Numbered from the stretch's first letter, positions 7,413 to 14,999 are shown. The stretch: 19,754 nucleotides of DNA from Betaproteobacteria bacterium (GCA_009925965.1 RFPW01000021.1:1-19754); one strand, 5' to 3'. The notes: generated by a model from the sequence alone, not told the origin. Numbers and translations are program-made.

Positions 7413-8375
7413 ATGCGACGGCCTGTTCTTCCCCGCAGACTGCGTCGCCCGCGTCTGCTCATCGTGGGTTGCGGCGACGTGGGCCAGCGGATTGCGGGTT
7501 TGCTTGGTTCGCGATGGCGCGTGTTAGGTACCGCCCGCAGCGCCACGACCGCCAACGAACTCAGGCGCCTCGGTATCCAGCCTGTAAATGCGGATCTTGA
7601 TCATCGGCGTACGCTGGCCCGGGCTGCCGGCCTTGCCCACTGGATGCTTTACCTCGCGCCCCCACCGAACGCCGGGGCTGCGGACCCGAGACTGAAGAAC
7701 TGGCTCGTTGCGCACGGCACAGCACAGGCCAAGCGCGCAGGCGGCTCGAAACCCCCAGCGCGCCTCACATACATGAGTACGACTGGCGTTTATGGAGACC
7801 GCGCTGGAGGTTGGGTCAGCGAAACCACTCCCGTCCAGCCGACAACGCCCCGCGCCAAGCGCCGCGTGGATGCCGAACAACAAATCCGCAAGGCGATTAA
7901 GCCCGGGCAGCCGAGGGGGCGACTAAAGCGGCGACCAAGCCTGCAGGCAACTATTCTGAGGGTCCCGGGTATCTATGCCGCCGAACGACTACCCGAAGAA
8001 CGCCTGCGCAACCGATTACCGGTCGCGGACGGCGACGGCGATGGTTATACCAACCATATTCATGCAGATGACCTTGCCCGACTGACCGTTCTCAGTTTGA
8101 TGCGAATGCGATCGGGGCGCGTCTTTAATACCGTTGATCAAAGCAATTTAACAACGGGGCAGTGGCTCGATCTGGTCGCAAAAACCCTCGGCCTGCCCAC
8201 GCCGCCACGTGTTCCGAAGGCGGAACTGCCTCAGTACCTGACCCCGATGATGCTTTCATTCTTGTCAGAGTCCCGCCGAATCGACGGGCGCCGGGCGTTG
8301 CGTGAGTTAAGGGCCCAGTTGCGCTGGCCAGTAGTCGAAGACTTCTTAAAAGCGCTTCCGGCCCGGCGAATTTAA
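7413..8375 (+). CDS. Atypical NAD(P)-binding epimerase/dehydratase-like SDR protein (YeeZ-like)
   Basis: This 320-residue protein has an extended-SDR type Rossmann fold; the substrate is unknown. The nucleotide site is LLIVGCGDVGQRIAG, with Gly19, Gly21 and Gly24 in the GxGxxG pattern. TYMSTTGVYGDRAG (119-132) is the conserved epimerase segment, NHIHADDLARL is the usual C-terminal epimerase landmark, and FNTVDQ follows. A classical YxxxK pair is not evident, as in YeeZ-type proteins. A basic stretch near residues 148-178 looks like a surface insertion. The frame is open from 7332, but AGGA at 7404-7407 five bases before ATG 7413 sets the start. It is divergent from the reductase (64 bases apart) and converges on the H-NS gene, with stops directly abutting. 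Confidence 0.82.
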   Translation: MRRPVLPRRLRRPRLLIVGCGDVGQRIAGLLGSRWRVLGTARSATTANELRRLGIQPVNADLDHRRTLARAAGLAHWMLYLAPPPNAGAADPRLKNWLVAHGTAQAKRAGGSKPPARLTYMSTTGVYGDRAGGWVSETTPVQPTTPRAKRRVDAEQQIRKAIKPGQPRGRLKRRPSLQATILRVPGIYAAERLPEERLRNRLPVADGDGDGYTNHIHADDLARLTVLSLMRMRSGRVFNTVDQSNLTTGQWLDLVAKTLGLPTPPRVPKAELPQYLTPMMLSFLSESRRIDGRRALRELRAQLRWPVVEDFLKALPARRI

Positions 8376-8744
8376 TTAAACCGATGCACGTTGCGAAATA
8401 CGCGCCGAATCGAGCCGCCCGGCGGTTTCCAGGTGTTGAACCCAATGCGGTTTCTTACCGCGACCTGACCAGGTTTTGGCGGGATCGGCTGGATCACGAA
8501 ATTTTGGATCGACCTTGCGGCCGCTGCTCACGACGGCGCCGGGAGTTGCCCGCTCAATGCGGCGCGATAAGGCTGCCGAAATTCGATCGACATCCAACTG
8601 ATAAAGCCCCGCAATTCGGACGATTTCGTTCAATCCTCGCGACTGCACGCTGCGCAGCAATTGCTTTTCCCGGTGTTCGAGGCGTTCACGCTCAGCGCGA
8701 ATTTTGAGGAGTTCACTATTGGAATCAGGGGCAAGACGGGCCAT
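8376..8744 (-). CDS. H-NS family nucleoid-associated protein
   Basis: This 122-residue protein probably binds AT-rich or curved DNA and represses transcription. The N-terminal half (about 9-60) is a charged coiled coil (LLKIRAERERLEHREKQLL) for oligomerisation. The C-terminal DNA-binding part has the family motif TWSGRGKKPHWV (91-102), preceded by FRDPADPAK. This matches the small betaproteobacterial H-NS-like proteins more than enterobacterial H-NS. The frame runs upstream to 8855, but CCGGAG six bases before ATG 8744 on the minus strand fixes the start. A 17-20 residue tail follows the DNA-binding motif, longer than in many relatives. The gene is monocistronic and its stop (TAA) abuts that of the convergent epimerase-like gene with no spacer. 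Confidence 0.9.
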   Translation of the reverse strand: MARLAPDSNSELLKIRAERERLEHREKQLLRSVQSRGLNEIVRIAGLYQLDVDRISAALSRRIERATPGAVVSSGRKVDPKFRDPADPAKTWSGRGKKPHWVQHLETAGRLDSARISQRASV

Positions 8745-8932
8745 GTAGATCTCCGGGGTCGAAATGCGTTTCAAATCAAGATTGATCCTACTGCCCGACC
8801 AGATCTCACCTCCAGCGGAAAAACCACCGAAAGGTGAAGTAATTCGCAAAATCAAGCATTTGATGCTCTCGGACCCTCCAAACCCCCGGCACCACCCCGG
8901 TGGTACGCTCTCGATAACGAGAAGGATCGAAA
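8745..8932. other. 188-base divergent intergenic region between H-NS and SDR genes
   Basis: This is the longest gene-free stretch. It must hold the promoters of both flanking genes, but I could not pick a convincing -35/-10 pair for either. It is locally more AT-rich (8838-8870) and contains the palindrome listed separately at 8891-8904, plus a small CACC-GAAA-GGTG hairpin (8825-8836). Confidence 0.6.
8891..8904. promoter_or_regulatory. 6-2-6 inverted repeat upstream of the SDR gene, possible operator
   Basis: ACCACC-CC-GGTGGT is a perfect palindrome with a two-base centre, 28 bases before the SDR start codon. A second short palindrome, CTCG-ATAA-CGAG, follows at 8909-8920. The position suits a repressor or activator site, but no regulator gene is adjacent and there is no T-tract to make it a terminator. 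Confidence 0.35.
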
Positions 8933-9757
8933 ATGCAGAACAAAGTGGTCCTGATTACGGGTGCCAACACCGGAATCGGCTTCTTCACCGCATTGGAACT
9001 CGCCCGACAAGGCGCGCATATCGTGATGGCCTGCCGCACCGAGGCGCGCGCAAACGCCGCTCGAGACCAGATTCGGCTGGCCACCGGTAATCGTCGGGTC
9101 GAAACGGTTGCGGTTGATCTAGGGGATTTTCAATCCATTCGGGCCTGCGCTGATCAACTCCTGGCCCGGGACCTGCCGATTCATTGCCTGATCAACAACG
9201 CCGGCATCGCAGGTGCCCGCGGAATAACCGACTCGGGTTTTGAACTCGCGACCAACCACATGGGCCATTTTGCACTGACGCAAGCACTCCTACCCCGTAT
9301 CAAGGAGAGTGCGCCCGCCCGCATCGTAACGGTCGCGAGCCGCGCGCATCGCTATGTCAGTCGCCTCCGTTTTGAGGATCTGACCGTTCGCACGCGATCG
9401 TGGCTGACCATTCAAGAATATGCGGTCTCAAAACTGGCCAACATTCTGTTCAGTCAAGAACTCGGACGAAGACTCCAAGGGTCTGGGGTGCATACCTACG
9501 CCCTGCACCCTGGCGTAATCGCCAGTGAAATCTGGCGCCATGCGCCGCAGTTCATCGTGAAGCTCCGAAAGCGTTCGATGATTACGCCCGAGGAGGGTGC
9601 TCAGACCACGCTGTATTGCGCGAGCGCGGATGCACTCACCGAACAAACGGGGTTGTACTACGATCAATGTCAGGTCCGACAACCGAGTGCATTAGCGTCC
9701 GATCAGAAATTGGCCGAAGAGTTGTGGCGTTACAGCGAACGCGCGCTACCGAAATAA
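8933..9757 (+). CDS. Classical short-chain dehydrogenase (retinol dehydrogenase/WWOX-like)
   Basis: This 274-residue NAD(P)-dependent oxidoreductase has a complete active site. The cofactor motif TGANTGIG lies at 9-16, LINNAG at 86-91, and the catalytic residues are Ser136 (VASRAH), Tyr163 and Lys167 (YAVSK). The segment NHMGHFALTQALLP (108-121) is typical of the retinol-dehydrogenase/protochlorophyllide-reductase branch. Substrate is unknown; annotation transfer to retinol would be unsafe. GAGAAGGA ahead of ATG 8933 is a clear ribosome site. It is followed after 76 bases by the Bug receptor gene, so it may or may not share its transcript. Confidence 0.9.
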   Translation: MQNKVVLITGANTGIGFFTALELARQGAHIVMACRTEARANAARDQIRLATGNRRVETVAVDLGDFQSIRACADQLLARDLPIHCLINNAGIAGARGITDSGFELATNHMGHFALTQALLPRIKESAPARIVTVASRAHRYVSRLRFEDLTVRTRSWLTIQEYAVSKLANILFSQELGRRLQGSGVHTYALHPGVIASEIWRHAPQFIVKLRKRSMITPEEGAQTTLYCASADALTEQTGLYYDQCQVRQPSALASDQKLAEELWRYSERALPK

Positions 9758-9833
9758 CGGCCCCCACAACCTCGTAATACCCCCAATCACCTCGTCCAAA
9801 ACGATACACATCCATCAGCGGAAACAAACAACC

Positions 9834-10844
9834 ATGACCTCAACTTTGACTAAACACCAGCGCCAACGGCGCTTGTCATTAAAAGCGACTGCGGCGGCCA
9901 CCCTCGCGATGACCGGACGAACCGAACTGGCATTTGCGCAGGCATTTCCGACCAAACCGATTCGGCTTCTGGTGCCGTTCGCACCCGGCGGCACATCTGA
10001 AATCGTTGCGCGAACCCTCGCCGTGGAAATGAGCACTTTACTTGGACAGAACGTCATCGTTGAAAACAAGCCGGGCGGCGCCGGTGTCATCGCGATGACC
10101 GAGGTACTCAAGGCGGCGCCCGACGGTCATACGCTGGTTCTGGGCCATGTAGGGACGCTGGCGGTCAATCCATTCGCACTCGCGAAGCAGCCCTACGATG
10201 TCAACAAGGATTTTCAGCCAGTAGCCCTTCTGGCCCGCGTACCCAATTTGTTCGTGGTTCATCCGGATGTGCCTGCCAAAAACCTGAAGGAATTTGTCGC
10301 GCTTGCAAAAAGCAAACCGGGGAAGCTGAACTACGGTTCGGCGGGAAATGCGAGTGCCGGACACCTCGCCTACGAATATCTCGCGATGGTGACGGGCATC
10401 GACCTGACCCATATCCCGTATCGCGGCACGGGCCCGCAAATGATCGACCTGATTGCGGGACGCACCGAAACGGCATCCGCGGGGGCTCCCGCATTGATGC
10501 CGTACATTAAGGACGGCAAGGTTCGGCCAATCGCCGTCGGAATGCCCAAACGCATTGCGGCATTGCCCGACGTACCAACGGTCGCCGAACAGGGTTATGA
10601 AGGGTTCGAGACCTCGCAGTGGTACGGAATCATCGCGCCCGCCGCGGTGCCCAAAGCGATTATCGAAAAACTCAATGCCGCCGCCAATCAGGCCCTTAAA
10701 TCCCGTCAGGTGGGTGAGCGATTCTCGACCGACAACGCGATCTTCGGTCCAGGAACCCCCGAGGATTTCGGCAAATTCATTCGGGAAGAACAAGCACGCT
10801 GGGAACTCGTTGTGAAGAAATCAAATCTCAAACTGGATTCCTGA
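9834..10844 (+). CDS. Bug/TctC-family periplasmic solute-binding protein
   Basis: This 336-residue extracytoplasmic receptor belongs to the tripartite tricarboxylate transporter (TTT) family, which is greatly expanded in Burkholderiales and binds carboxylates or other small polar metabolites. Residues 1-37 are an export signal with a twin-arginine-like QRRLSLK (11-17) and a hydrophobic AATAAATLAM-type core, cleaved near AQA-F. The mature start FPTKPIRLLVPFAPGGTSEIVAR is the family hallmark, followed by IVENKPGGAG (about 74-83) and LPDVPTVAEQG near 240-252. No TctA or TctB membrane subunit is in the window, so it is an orphan receptor. Ten bases separate it from the next gene, a degenerate SDR, suggesting co-expression. 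The ribosome site (GCGGAA) is weak. Confidence 0.93.
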   Translation: MTSTLTKHQRQRRLSLKATAAATLAMTGRTELAFAQAFPTKPIRLLVPFAPGGTSEIVARTLAVEMSTLLGQNVIVENKPGGAGVIAMTEVLKAAPDGHTLVLGHVGTLAVNPFALAKQPYDVNKDFQPVALLARVPNLFVVHPDVPAKNLKEFVALAKSKPGKLNYGSAGNASAGHLAYEYLAMVTGIDLTHIPYRGTGPQMIDLIAGRTETASAGAPALMPYIKDGKVRPIAVGMPKRIAALPDVPTVAEQGYEGFETSQWYGIIAPAAVPKAIIEKLNAAANQALKSRQVGERFSTDNAIFGPGTPEDFGKFIREEQARWELVVKKSNLKLDS

Positions 10845-10854
10845 GAGAAGGTCT

Positions 10855-11607
10855 ATGGACATGCAACTGCGCGGCAAGACCGCGCTGGTCACCGGTGCGA
10901 GCGCGGGTATTGGTCGGGCCATCGCGATCGCCCTCGCCGCCGAGGGCGTAAGGCTCGCACTGGTTGGCCGCCGTGCGGACGCCTTGAGCGAAGTCGCTTC
11001 AGTGATCCAAGCGGGCGGCGGGCCGACTCCCACGATCATCATTCAGGATGCGCTGGCCCCAGACGCTGCGCAACAAATCGCAGATCAGGCGCTGGCCACG
11101 CTCGGCACCGTCGAAATCCTGGTCAACAATGCCGGTGGATCGCGCCCGTTCAAGCTCCACACGGACGAAGCCGTCTGGGAAGAGGCGATCACGCTGAACT
11201 TTACCCGGCACCGCCAACTCACCGATCGATTGATCGATCAAATGATGGCGAACGGCTGGGGGCGTGTCATCAATATCACCGGAAAGTCTGAGCCTGATGG
11301 CATCAACGGCGCCTTCTGCGCAAAGGCAGCCATCCATTCGTGGGCCAAAGGCTTGTCGCGCGAGGTTGGCAAACAAGGGGTCACCGTCAACTGCATCCCG
11401 CCCGGCCGAATCCTCAGCGACCAGATTCTGCGCAACTACACCCCCGAATACCGCGCCTGGCAATCCGAACACGAAATCCCGATGGGCCGGTACGGCGAGC
11501 CCGAAGAACTCGCGGCACTCGTCGTGTTTCTTGCCTCACCCAGAGCCCAGTACATTACCGGTGCCGTCATTCCCGTTGACGGCGGCCTGCGTCGTTATCA
11601 GTTCTGA
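10855..11607 (+). CDS. SDR-fold protein with a degenerate catalytic site
   Basis: This 250-residue protein has the classical SDR fold. The cofactor motif TGASAGIG (13-20), NNAG (91-94), Asn115, Lys157 and the C-terminal YITGAVIPVDGG are all present. The catalytic positions are not: the residue four before Lys157, where the Tyr of YxxxK should be, is Ala153 (next residue Phe154), and the strand that normally ends in the catalytic Ser reads Ile-Asn-Ile-Thr-Gly-Lys-Ser, placing Gly143 at the Ser position with a three-residue shorter loop. The segment TVNCIPPGRI replaces the usual PG loop. It could be a cofactor-binding non-enzyme or use another chemistry. GAGAAGG stands four bases before ATG 10855; Met3 is an alternative start. 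It lies ten bases after the Bug receptor gene. Confidence 0.88.
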   Translation: MDMQLRGKTALVTGASAGIGRAIAIALAAEGVRLALVGRRADALSEVASVIQAGGGPTPTIIIQDALAPDAAQQIADQALATLGTVEILVNNAGGSRPFKLHTDEAVWEEAITLNFTRHRQLTDRLIDQMMANGWGRVINITGKSEPDGINGAFCAKAAIHSWAKGLSREVGKQGVTVNCIPPGRILSDQILRNYTPEYRAWQSEHEIPMGRYGEPEELAALVVFLASPRAQYITGAVIPVDGGLRRYQF

Positions 11608-11635
11608 TACCCAAGCGTCCCGAGTAACCCCACCC

Positions 11636-12316
11636 ATGTCGAAAAAAGACACTTCCGACGGCCTTCGTAGCCTATTTGATAATAATCGTGCGTGGGCCAA
11701 GCGAATGCTGAAAACCGACCCAGCGTTTTTTGATCGACTTGCTCAGCAACAGGCACCGCGTTATCTCTGGATTGGCTGCTCGGACAGCCGCGTGCCTGCG
11801 AACCAGATCATCGGACTGCCACCTGGCGAAGTGTTCGTGCATCGTAATGTCGCGAACCTGGTGGTGCCCACCGATCTCAACTGTCTGACCGTCGTTGAAT
11901 ACGCCATCGAAGTGCTTCGGGTCGAGCACATCATGGTGGTTGGTCACTATGGCTGCGGCGGCGTGCAAACGGTTCTGTCCGGCCAGCGATTGGGACTCTC
12001 GGGGCACTGGCTACATCATGTCGAAATGGTCCGGCACACTTACGCGAAACAACTCGATGCAATCGAGCAACCAAAGGAACTCGTCGACCGACTCTGCGAG
12101 CTCAATGCCCTCGAACAGGTCAGTCAGCTGTGCCGCCTGCCCAGCGTCATGAATGCCTGGAAGCGTGAGCAGGCGCTGACGCTGCACGGCCTGATCTATG
12201 ACATTCATGATGGCTTGTTGCGCAAGCTAGCCAATCCGGTTTCCAGCCCACCAGACCTTGCACGGTGGCGTCAATCAGCACTCAAGTCGATCTGGTCCGG
12301 GAAGTCTCCGCGCTAG
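11636..12316 (+). CDS. can: Beta-class carbonic anhydrase
   Basis: This zinc enzyme interconverts CO2 and bicarbonate, supplying bicarbonate to carboxylases at ambient CO2. The 226-residue protein has the beta-class zinc ligands Cys48, Asp50, His104 and Cys107 in CSDSRV and GHYGCGG, with the Asp50-Arg52 dyad. The length and motif spacing match E. coli Can (about 220 residues). The frame is open far upstream (to 11264), but that extension overlaps the SDR gene in another frame; ATG 11636 gives the normal N-terminus FDNNRAWA. The ribosome site is poor. Its TAG is immediately followed by the ATG of the MFS gene. Confidence 0.95.
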   Translation: MSKKDTSDGLRSLFDNNRAWAKRMLKTDPAFFDRLAQQQAPRYLWIGCSDSRVPANQIIGLPPGEVFVHRNVANLVVPTDLNCLTVVEYAIEVLRVEHIMVVGHYGCGGVQTVLSGQRLGLSGHWLHHVEMVRHTYAKQLDAIEQPKELVDRLCELNALEQVSQLCRLPSVMNAWKREQALTLHGLIYDIHDGLLRKLANPVSSPPDLARWRQSALKSIWSGKSPR

Positions 12317-13537
12317 ATGACGCCGTCGATTTTTCATCAACAGGCCTTTCTGCGCCTTTGGTTTGCAAGGATCGCCGGCGTCTCGGGCAGTCAGATGCTC
12401 ATGGTCGCCATCGGCTGGCAGATGTACGACCTGACTCAATCGGCCTGGGACCTTGGGCTCGTCGGATTATTCCAATTTCTGCCAGCAGTCGCGTTGATGT
12501 TGGTCTCGGGCCATGTCGTAGACCGTCATCACCGGGCCCGCTTGATCGCCATTTGTTTGGCCCTCCAGGGCATCGTGGCCTTGGTACTTGCAACGCATCC
12601 CTTTGAAGTCGGAGATGTACAAGGCACTGGTCGAACCCTGCTACTCGTCCTCTCGCTCGTACTCGGAAGTATTAAGGCATTTCAGATGCCCGCGCAGTCC
12701 GCGCTGATTCCAATTCTGGTTCCCATCGAATTACTGCCCCGAGCGTTGGCCTTCAGCTCGGCGGGTATGCAAGCCGCCATCATCGCTGGCCCAGCGATTG
12801 GGGGATTCATCTATGTGGCAGGTCATGCCACCGTGTATGGCACCTGCGCAGCGCTCTTCCTGGTCGCCACCGTGCTGTGCCTGACCATCCGCCATCCGAC
12901 CCCACCGCGGGGCGAGCGTCCGAGCCTGAACAGTCTCCTCGCAGGCGTGCGCTACGTGCGTGATCAGCCAGTGCTGCTGGGCGCAATCTCGCTCGATCTT
13001 TTCGCTGTCCTTCTCGGCGGTGCAACCGCCCTCTTACCCATCTTTGCCCGCGACCTCTTACACGTGGGCCCTTGGGGTTTGGGTCTATTGCGAGCCGCCC
13101 CCGGAATCGGCGCCTTGCTGATGTCAGCACTCCTTACCCGGTGGCCAGTCGAGGATCAAGCAGGGAGCAAACTCTTCGTGGGCATTGTGATCTACGGGTT
13201 AGCTACCGTGATCTTTGGGGTGTCCACCTCGTTCTGGATCTCGATGGTGGCACTCGCAATCACCGGAGCCGCCGACATGGTGAGCATCGTGGTCCGCTCG
13301 ACTTTGGTCCAACTGGAGACACCGGACCACATGCGAGGTCGTGTGGGCGCGGTGAATTCAGTCTTTATCGGCGCCTCAAATCAGCTCGGCGAATTCGAAT
13401 CGGGTGCGATGGCGGCAGCCATCGGCCCGGTCGGATCCGTGATCGTCGGCGGAATCGGATCCATCGTTGTGGCCGGCCTTTGGTGGCAAGGTTTCCCGCA
13501 GCTTGCGCGACGCGACCGGCTGGTGCCCACAACCTGA
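12317..13537 (+). CDS. MFS transporter (MFS_3, EntS-like exporter family)
   Basis: This 406-residue inner-membrane protein has about twelve hydrophobic helices. Diagnostic segments are WQMYDLTQSAWDLGLVGLFQFLP near the N-terminus, the cytoplasmic loop motif GHVVDRHHRARL (about 65-76) and, in the second half, MRGRVGAVNSVFIGASNQLGEFESG, which is characteristic of the EntS-like branch. Relatives export siderophores or drugs; the substrate here is unknown. The start codon is the base after the carbonic anhydrase stop, so re-initiating ribosomes from can are the likely source of translation. No siderophore biosynthesis genes are nearby. Ten bases separate it from the rluA-like gene. Confidence 0.9.
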   Translation: MTPSIFHQQAFLRLWFARIAGVSGSQMLMVAIGWQMYDLTQSAWDLGLVGLFQFLPAVALMLVSGHVVDRHHRARLIAICLALQGIVALVLATHPFEVGDVQGTGRTLLLVLSLVLGSIKAFQMPAQSALIPILVPIELLPRALAFSSAGMQAAIIAGPAIGGFIYVAGHATVYGTCAALFLVATVLCLTIRHPTPPRGERPSLNSLLAGVRYVRDQPVLLGAISLDLFAVLLGGATALLPIFARDLLHVGPWGLGLLRAAPGIGALLMSALLTRWPVEDQAGSKLFVGIVIYGLATVIFGVSTSFWISMVALAITGAADMVSIVVRSTLVQLETPDHMRGRVGAVNSVFIGASNQLGEFESGAMAAAIGPVGSVIVGGIGSIVVAGLWWQGFPQLARRDRLVPTT

Positions 13538-13547
13538 CGCCAGGGTC

Positions 13548-14177
13548 ATGTACGACTTTGTGGTGTTTGCAGACTCTGATCTGATCGTGGTCAACAAACC
13601 GGCTGGGCTTCTCTCCGTTCCCGGGCGTCCGCCCGAACTGAAGGACAGCGCGATCTCGCGCTTGCAAGCCATTTATTCAGATGCGCTGGTCGTCCATCGA
13701 CTCGACATGGCCACTTCAGGTCTTTTGTTGTTTGCGCGTGGCCCAACGATGCAACGCGCGCTCAGTCAACTCTTCGAGCAACGCCAAATCAAAAAACGCT
13801 ATGAGGCTGTTGTCCACGGTCATCTCAAGGCTCCGGCCGGGACGATTGAGTTGCCCCTAATCGCCGACTGGCCCAACCGGCCGCGCCAGAAGGTTGACTG
13901 GGCGCACGGAAAGCCAGCGACCACCCATTGGCGACTGCTACCGAATCAACATTCAGAATCTTACTCAAGACTAGAGCTATCGCCGATCACAGGACGATCG
14001 CATCAACTCCGTCTACATCTCTGCGCAGTCGGCCACCCGATTGTGGGAGACCCACTGTATGGATCCGACCATCCATCGGGCCTGAGTTCGCGATTACTCT
14101 TGCATGCTTCTCACCTTGAGTTCATTCATCCGGGCCGACAAGAACACGTCGAGTTCTGCGCTGCCGTCCCGTTTTAA
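13548..14177 (+). CDS. rluA: RluA-family RNA pseudouridine synthase
   Basis: It isomerises uridine to pseudouridine in RNA. The 209-residue protein consists of the catalytic domain alone, with no S4 domain, like E. coli RluA (219 residues, acting on 23S rRNA U746 and tRNA U32). Visible motifs are VVNKPAGLLSVPGR (14-27), the catalytic loop HRLDMATSG with Asp53, the YEAVVHG segment, and TGRSHQLRLHL plus GDPLYG near the C-terminus. The frame is open to 13467, but CCAGGG before ATG 13548 and the family start (YDFVVFADSDLIVVNKP) fix the N-terminus. RluA is the best fit by size; target specificity is inferred. Confidence 0.9.
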   Translation: MYDFVVFADSDLIVVNKPAGLLSVPGRPPELKDSAISRLQAIYSDALVVHRLDMATSGLLLFARGPTMQRALSQLFEQRQIKKRYEAVVHGHLKAPAGTIELPLIADWPNRPRQKVDWAHGKPATTHWRLLPNQHSESYSRLELSPITGRSHQLRLHLCAVGHPIVGDPLYGSDHPSGLSSRLLLHASHLEFIHPGRQEHVEFCAAVPF

Positions 14178-14195
14178 ACCCTGCGAGATAGAACC

Positions 14196-14999
14196 ATGAG
14201 CACCTCACCCGTCACCTCACCTGTCACCATCGTCACTGGGGCATCCCGCGGCCTTGGCCTGGCCATCGCAAAGCAATTGCTCGCCAAGGGCCATCGACTC
14301 CTGACGATTCAGCGAACACCGAATGTAGACCTTGCCAACTTGACCGTCTTAGGCGCATCCGACGCACACAATGGGGCCAATGGCCTCGAGCAGTGGTCGG
14401 TCGACCTTACCTCCCCCGTAGAGGTCGCTGAACAGCTTCAGCAATGGGTCGCGAGTCTGCCGCGGGGTACGATCAGCAGTCTGAGTCTGATCAATAACGC
14501 TGCCATGCTGGTCGAACCAGGCCCGCTTGACTCGGCTGACTTCATCGCCATCAGCCACGCTATTCGAGCTGGACTCGAGGCGCCGGTGCTCCTGAGCGCT
14601 GCTTTTCTGGGGGCCAGTAACGATCTAGCGCCGGAGGTTCCCCGCAAGATCCTTAATATCTCTTCCGGGCTTGGCCGTACCGCGATGGCCGGAAGCGCAG
14701 TCTATTGCGCGACCAAAGCGGGGATGGACCACGTCAGCCGATCGCTGGCGCTTGAAGCGGCGCAGCAACCAAACGGCGCCCGCATCATCTCGCTCGCCCC
14801 CGGGGTGATCGATACCGACATGCAGGTCCAGTTACGCGGCGCCGATCCGTTGGTATTTCCCGCTCAGCAACGCTTTGCGGGTCTTAAGTCGGGGGGCCTG
14901 CTCGATACGCCAGAATCCGCTGCAGCTAAGGTCATCGCGTACCTCGAGCGGCCTGATTTTGGAACGACCGTGATCGCGGATGTCCGCGATCCGAACTAA
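14196..14999 (+). CDS. Short-chain dehydrogenase (sepiapterin/benzil reductase-like)
   Basis: This 267-residue NADP-type oxidoreductase has a complete active site: TGASRGLG (14-21), LINNAA (98-103), Ser157 (NISSGLG), Tyr170 and Lys174 (YCATK). The ISLAPGVIDTDMQ segment and overall length match the sepiapterin-reductase/YueD branch, whose bacterial members reduce diketones or pterins; the true substrate is unknown. The N-terminal STSPVTSPVT is encoded by a 12-base repeat, so the first ten residues precede the fold. GAGATAG lies ahead of ATG 14196, 18 bases after the rluA-like gene. Its TAA overlaps the TAG of the convergent dehydratase gene. Confidence 0.87.
   Translation: MSTSPVTSPVTIVTGASRGLGLAIAKQLLAKGHRLLTIQRTPNVDLANLTVLGASDAHNGANGLEQWSVDLTSPVEVAEQLQQWVASLPRGTISSLSLINNAAMLVEPGPLDSADFIAISHAIRAGLEAPVLLSAAFLGASNDLAPEVPRKILNISSGLGRTAMAGSAVYCATKAGMDHVSRSLALEAAQQPNGARIISLAPGVIDTDMQVQLRGADPLVFPAQQRFAGLKSGGLLDTPESAAAKVIAYLERPDFGTTVIADVRDPN
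14202..14225 (+). repeat. Two tandem 12-base repeats in the SDR N-terminus
   Basis: ACCTCACCCGTC (14202-14213) and ACCTCACCTGTC (14214-14225) differ at one base and encode a Thr-Ser-Pro-Val repeat directly before the first beta strand of the Rossmann fold. It is in frame and likely harmless. Confidence 0.8.

Noticed and set aside
9758..9833. Terminator between the first SDR and the Bug gene
   Set aside because: The gap has C-rich runs and two ACCTCGT copies but no stem followed by a T-tract.
10038..10793. 251-residue open frame antisense to the Bug receptor
   Set aside because: It lies wholly within a well-recognised receptor gene; GC-rich codon bias readily creates such mirror frames. No recognisable motif.
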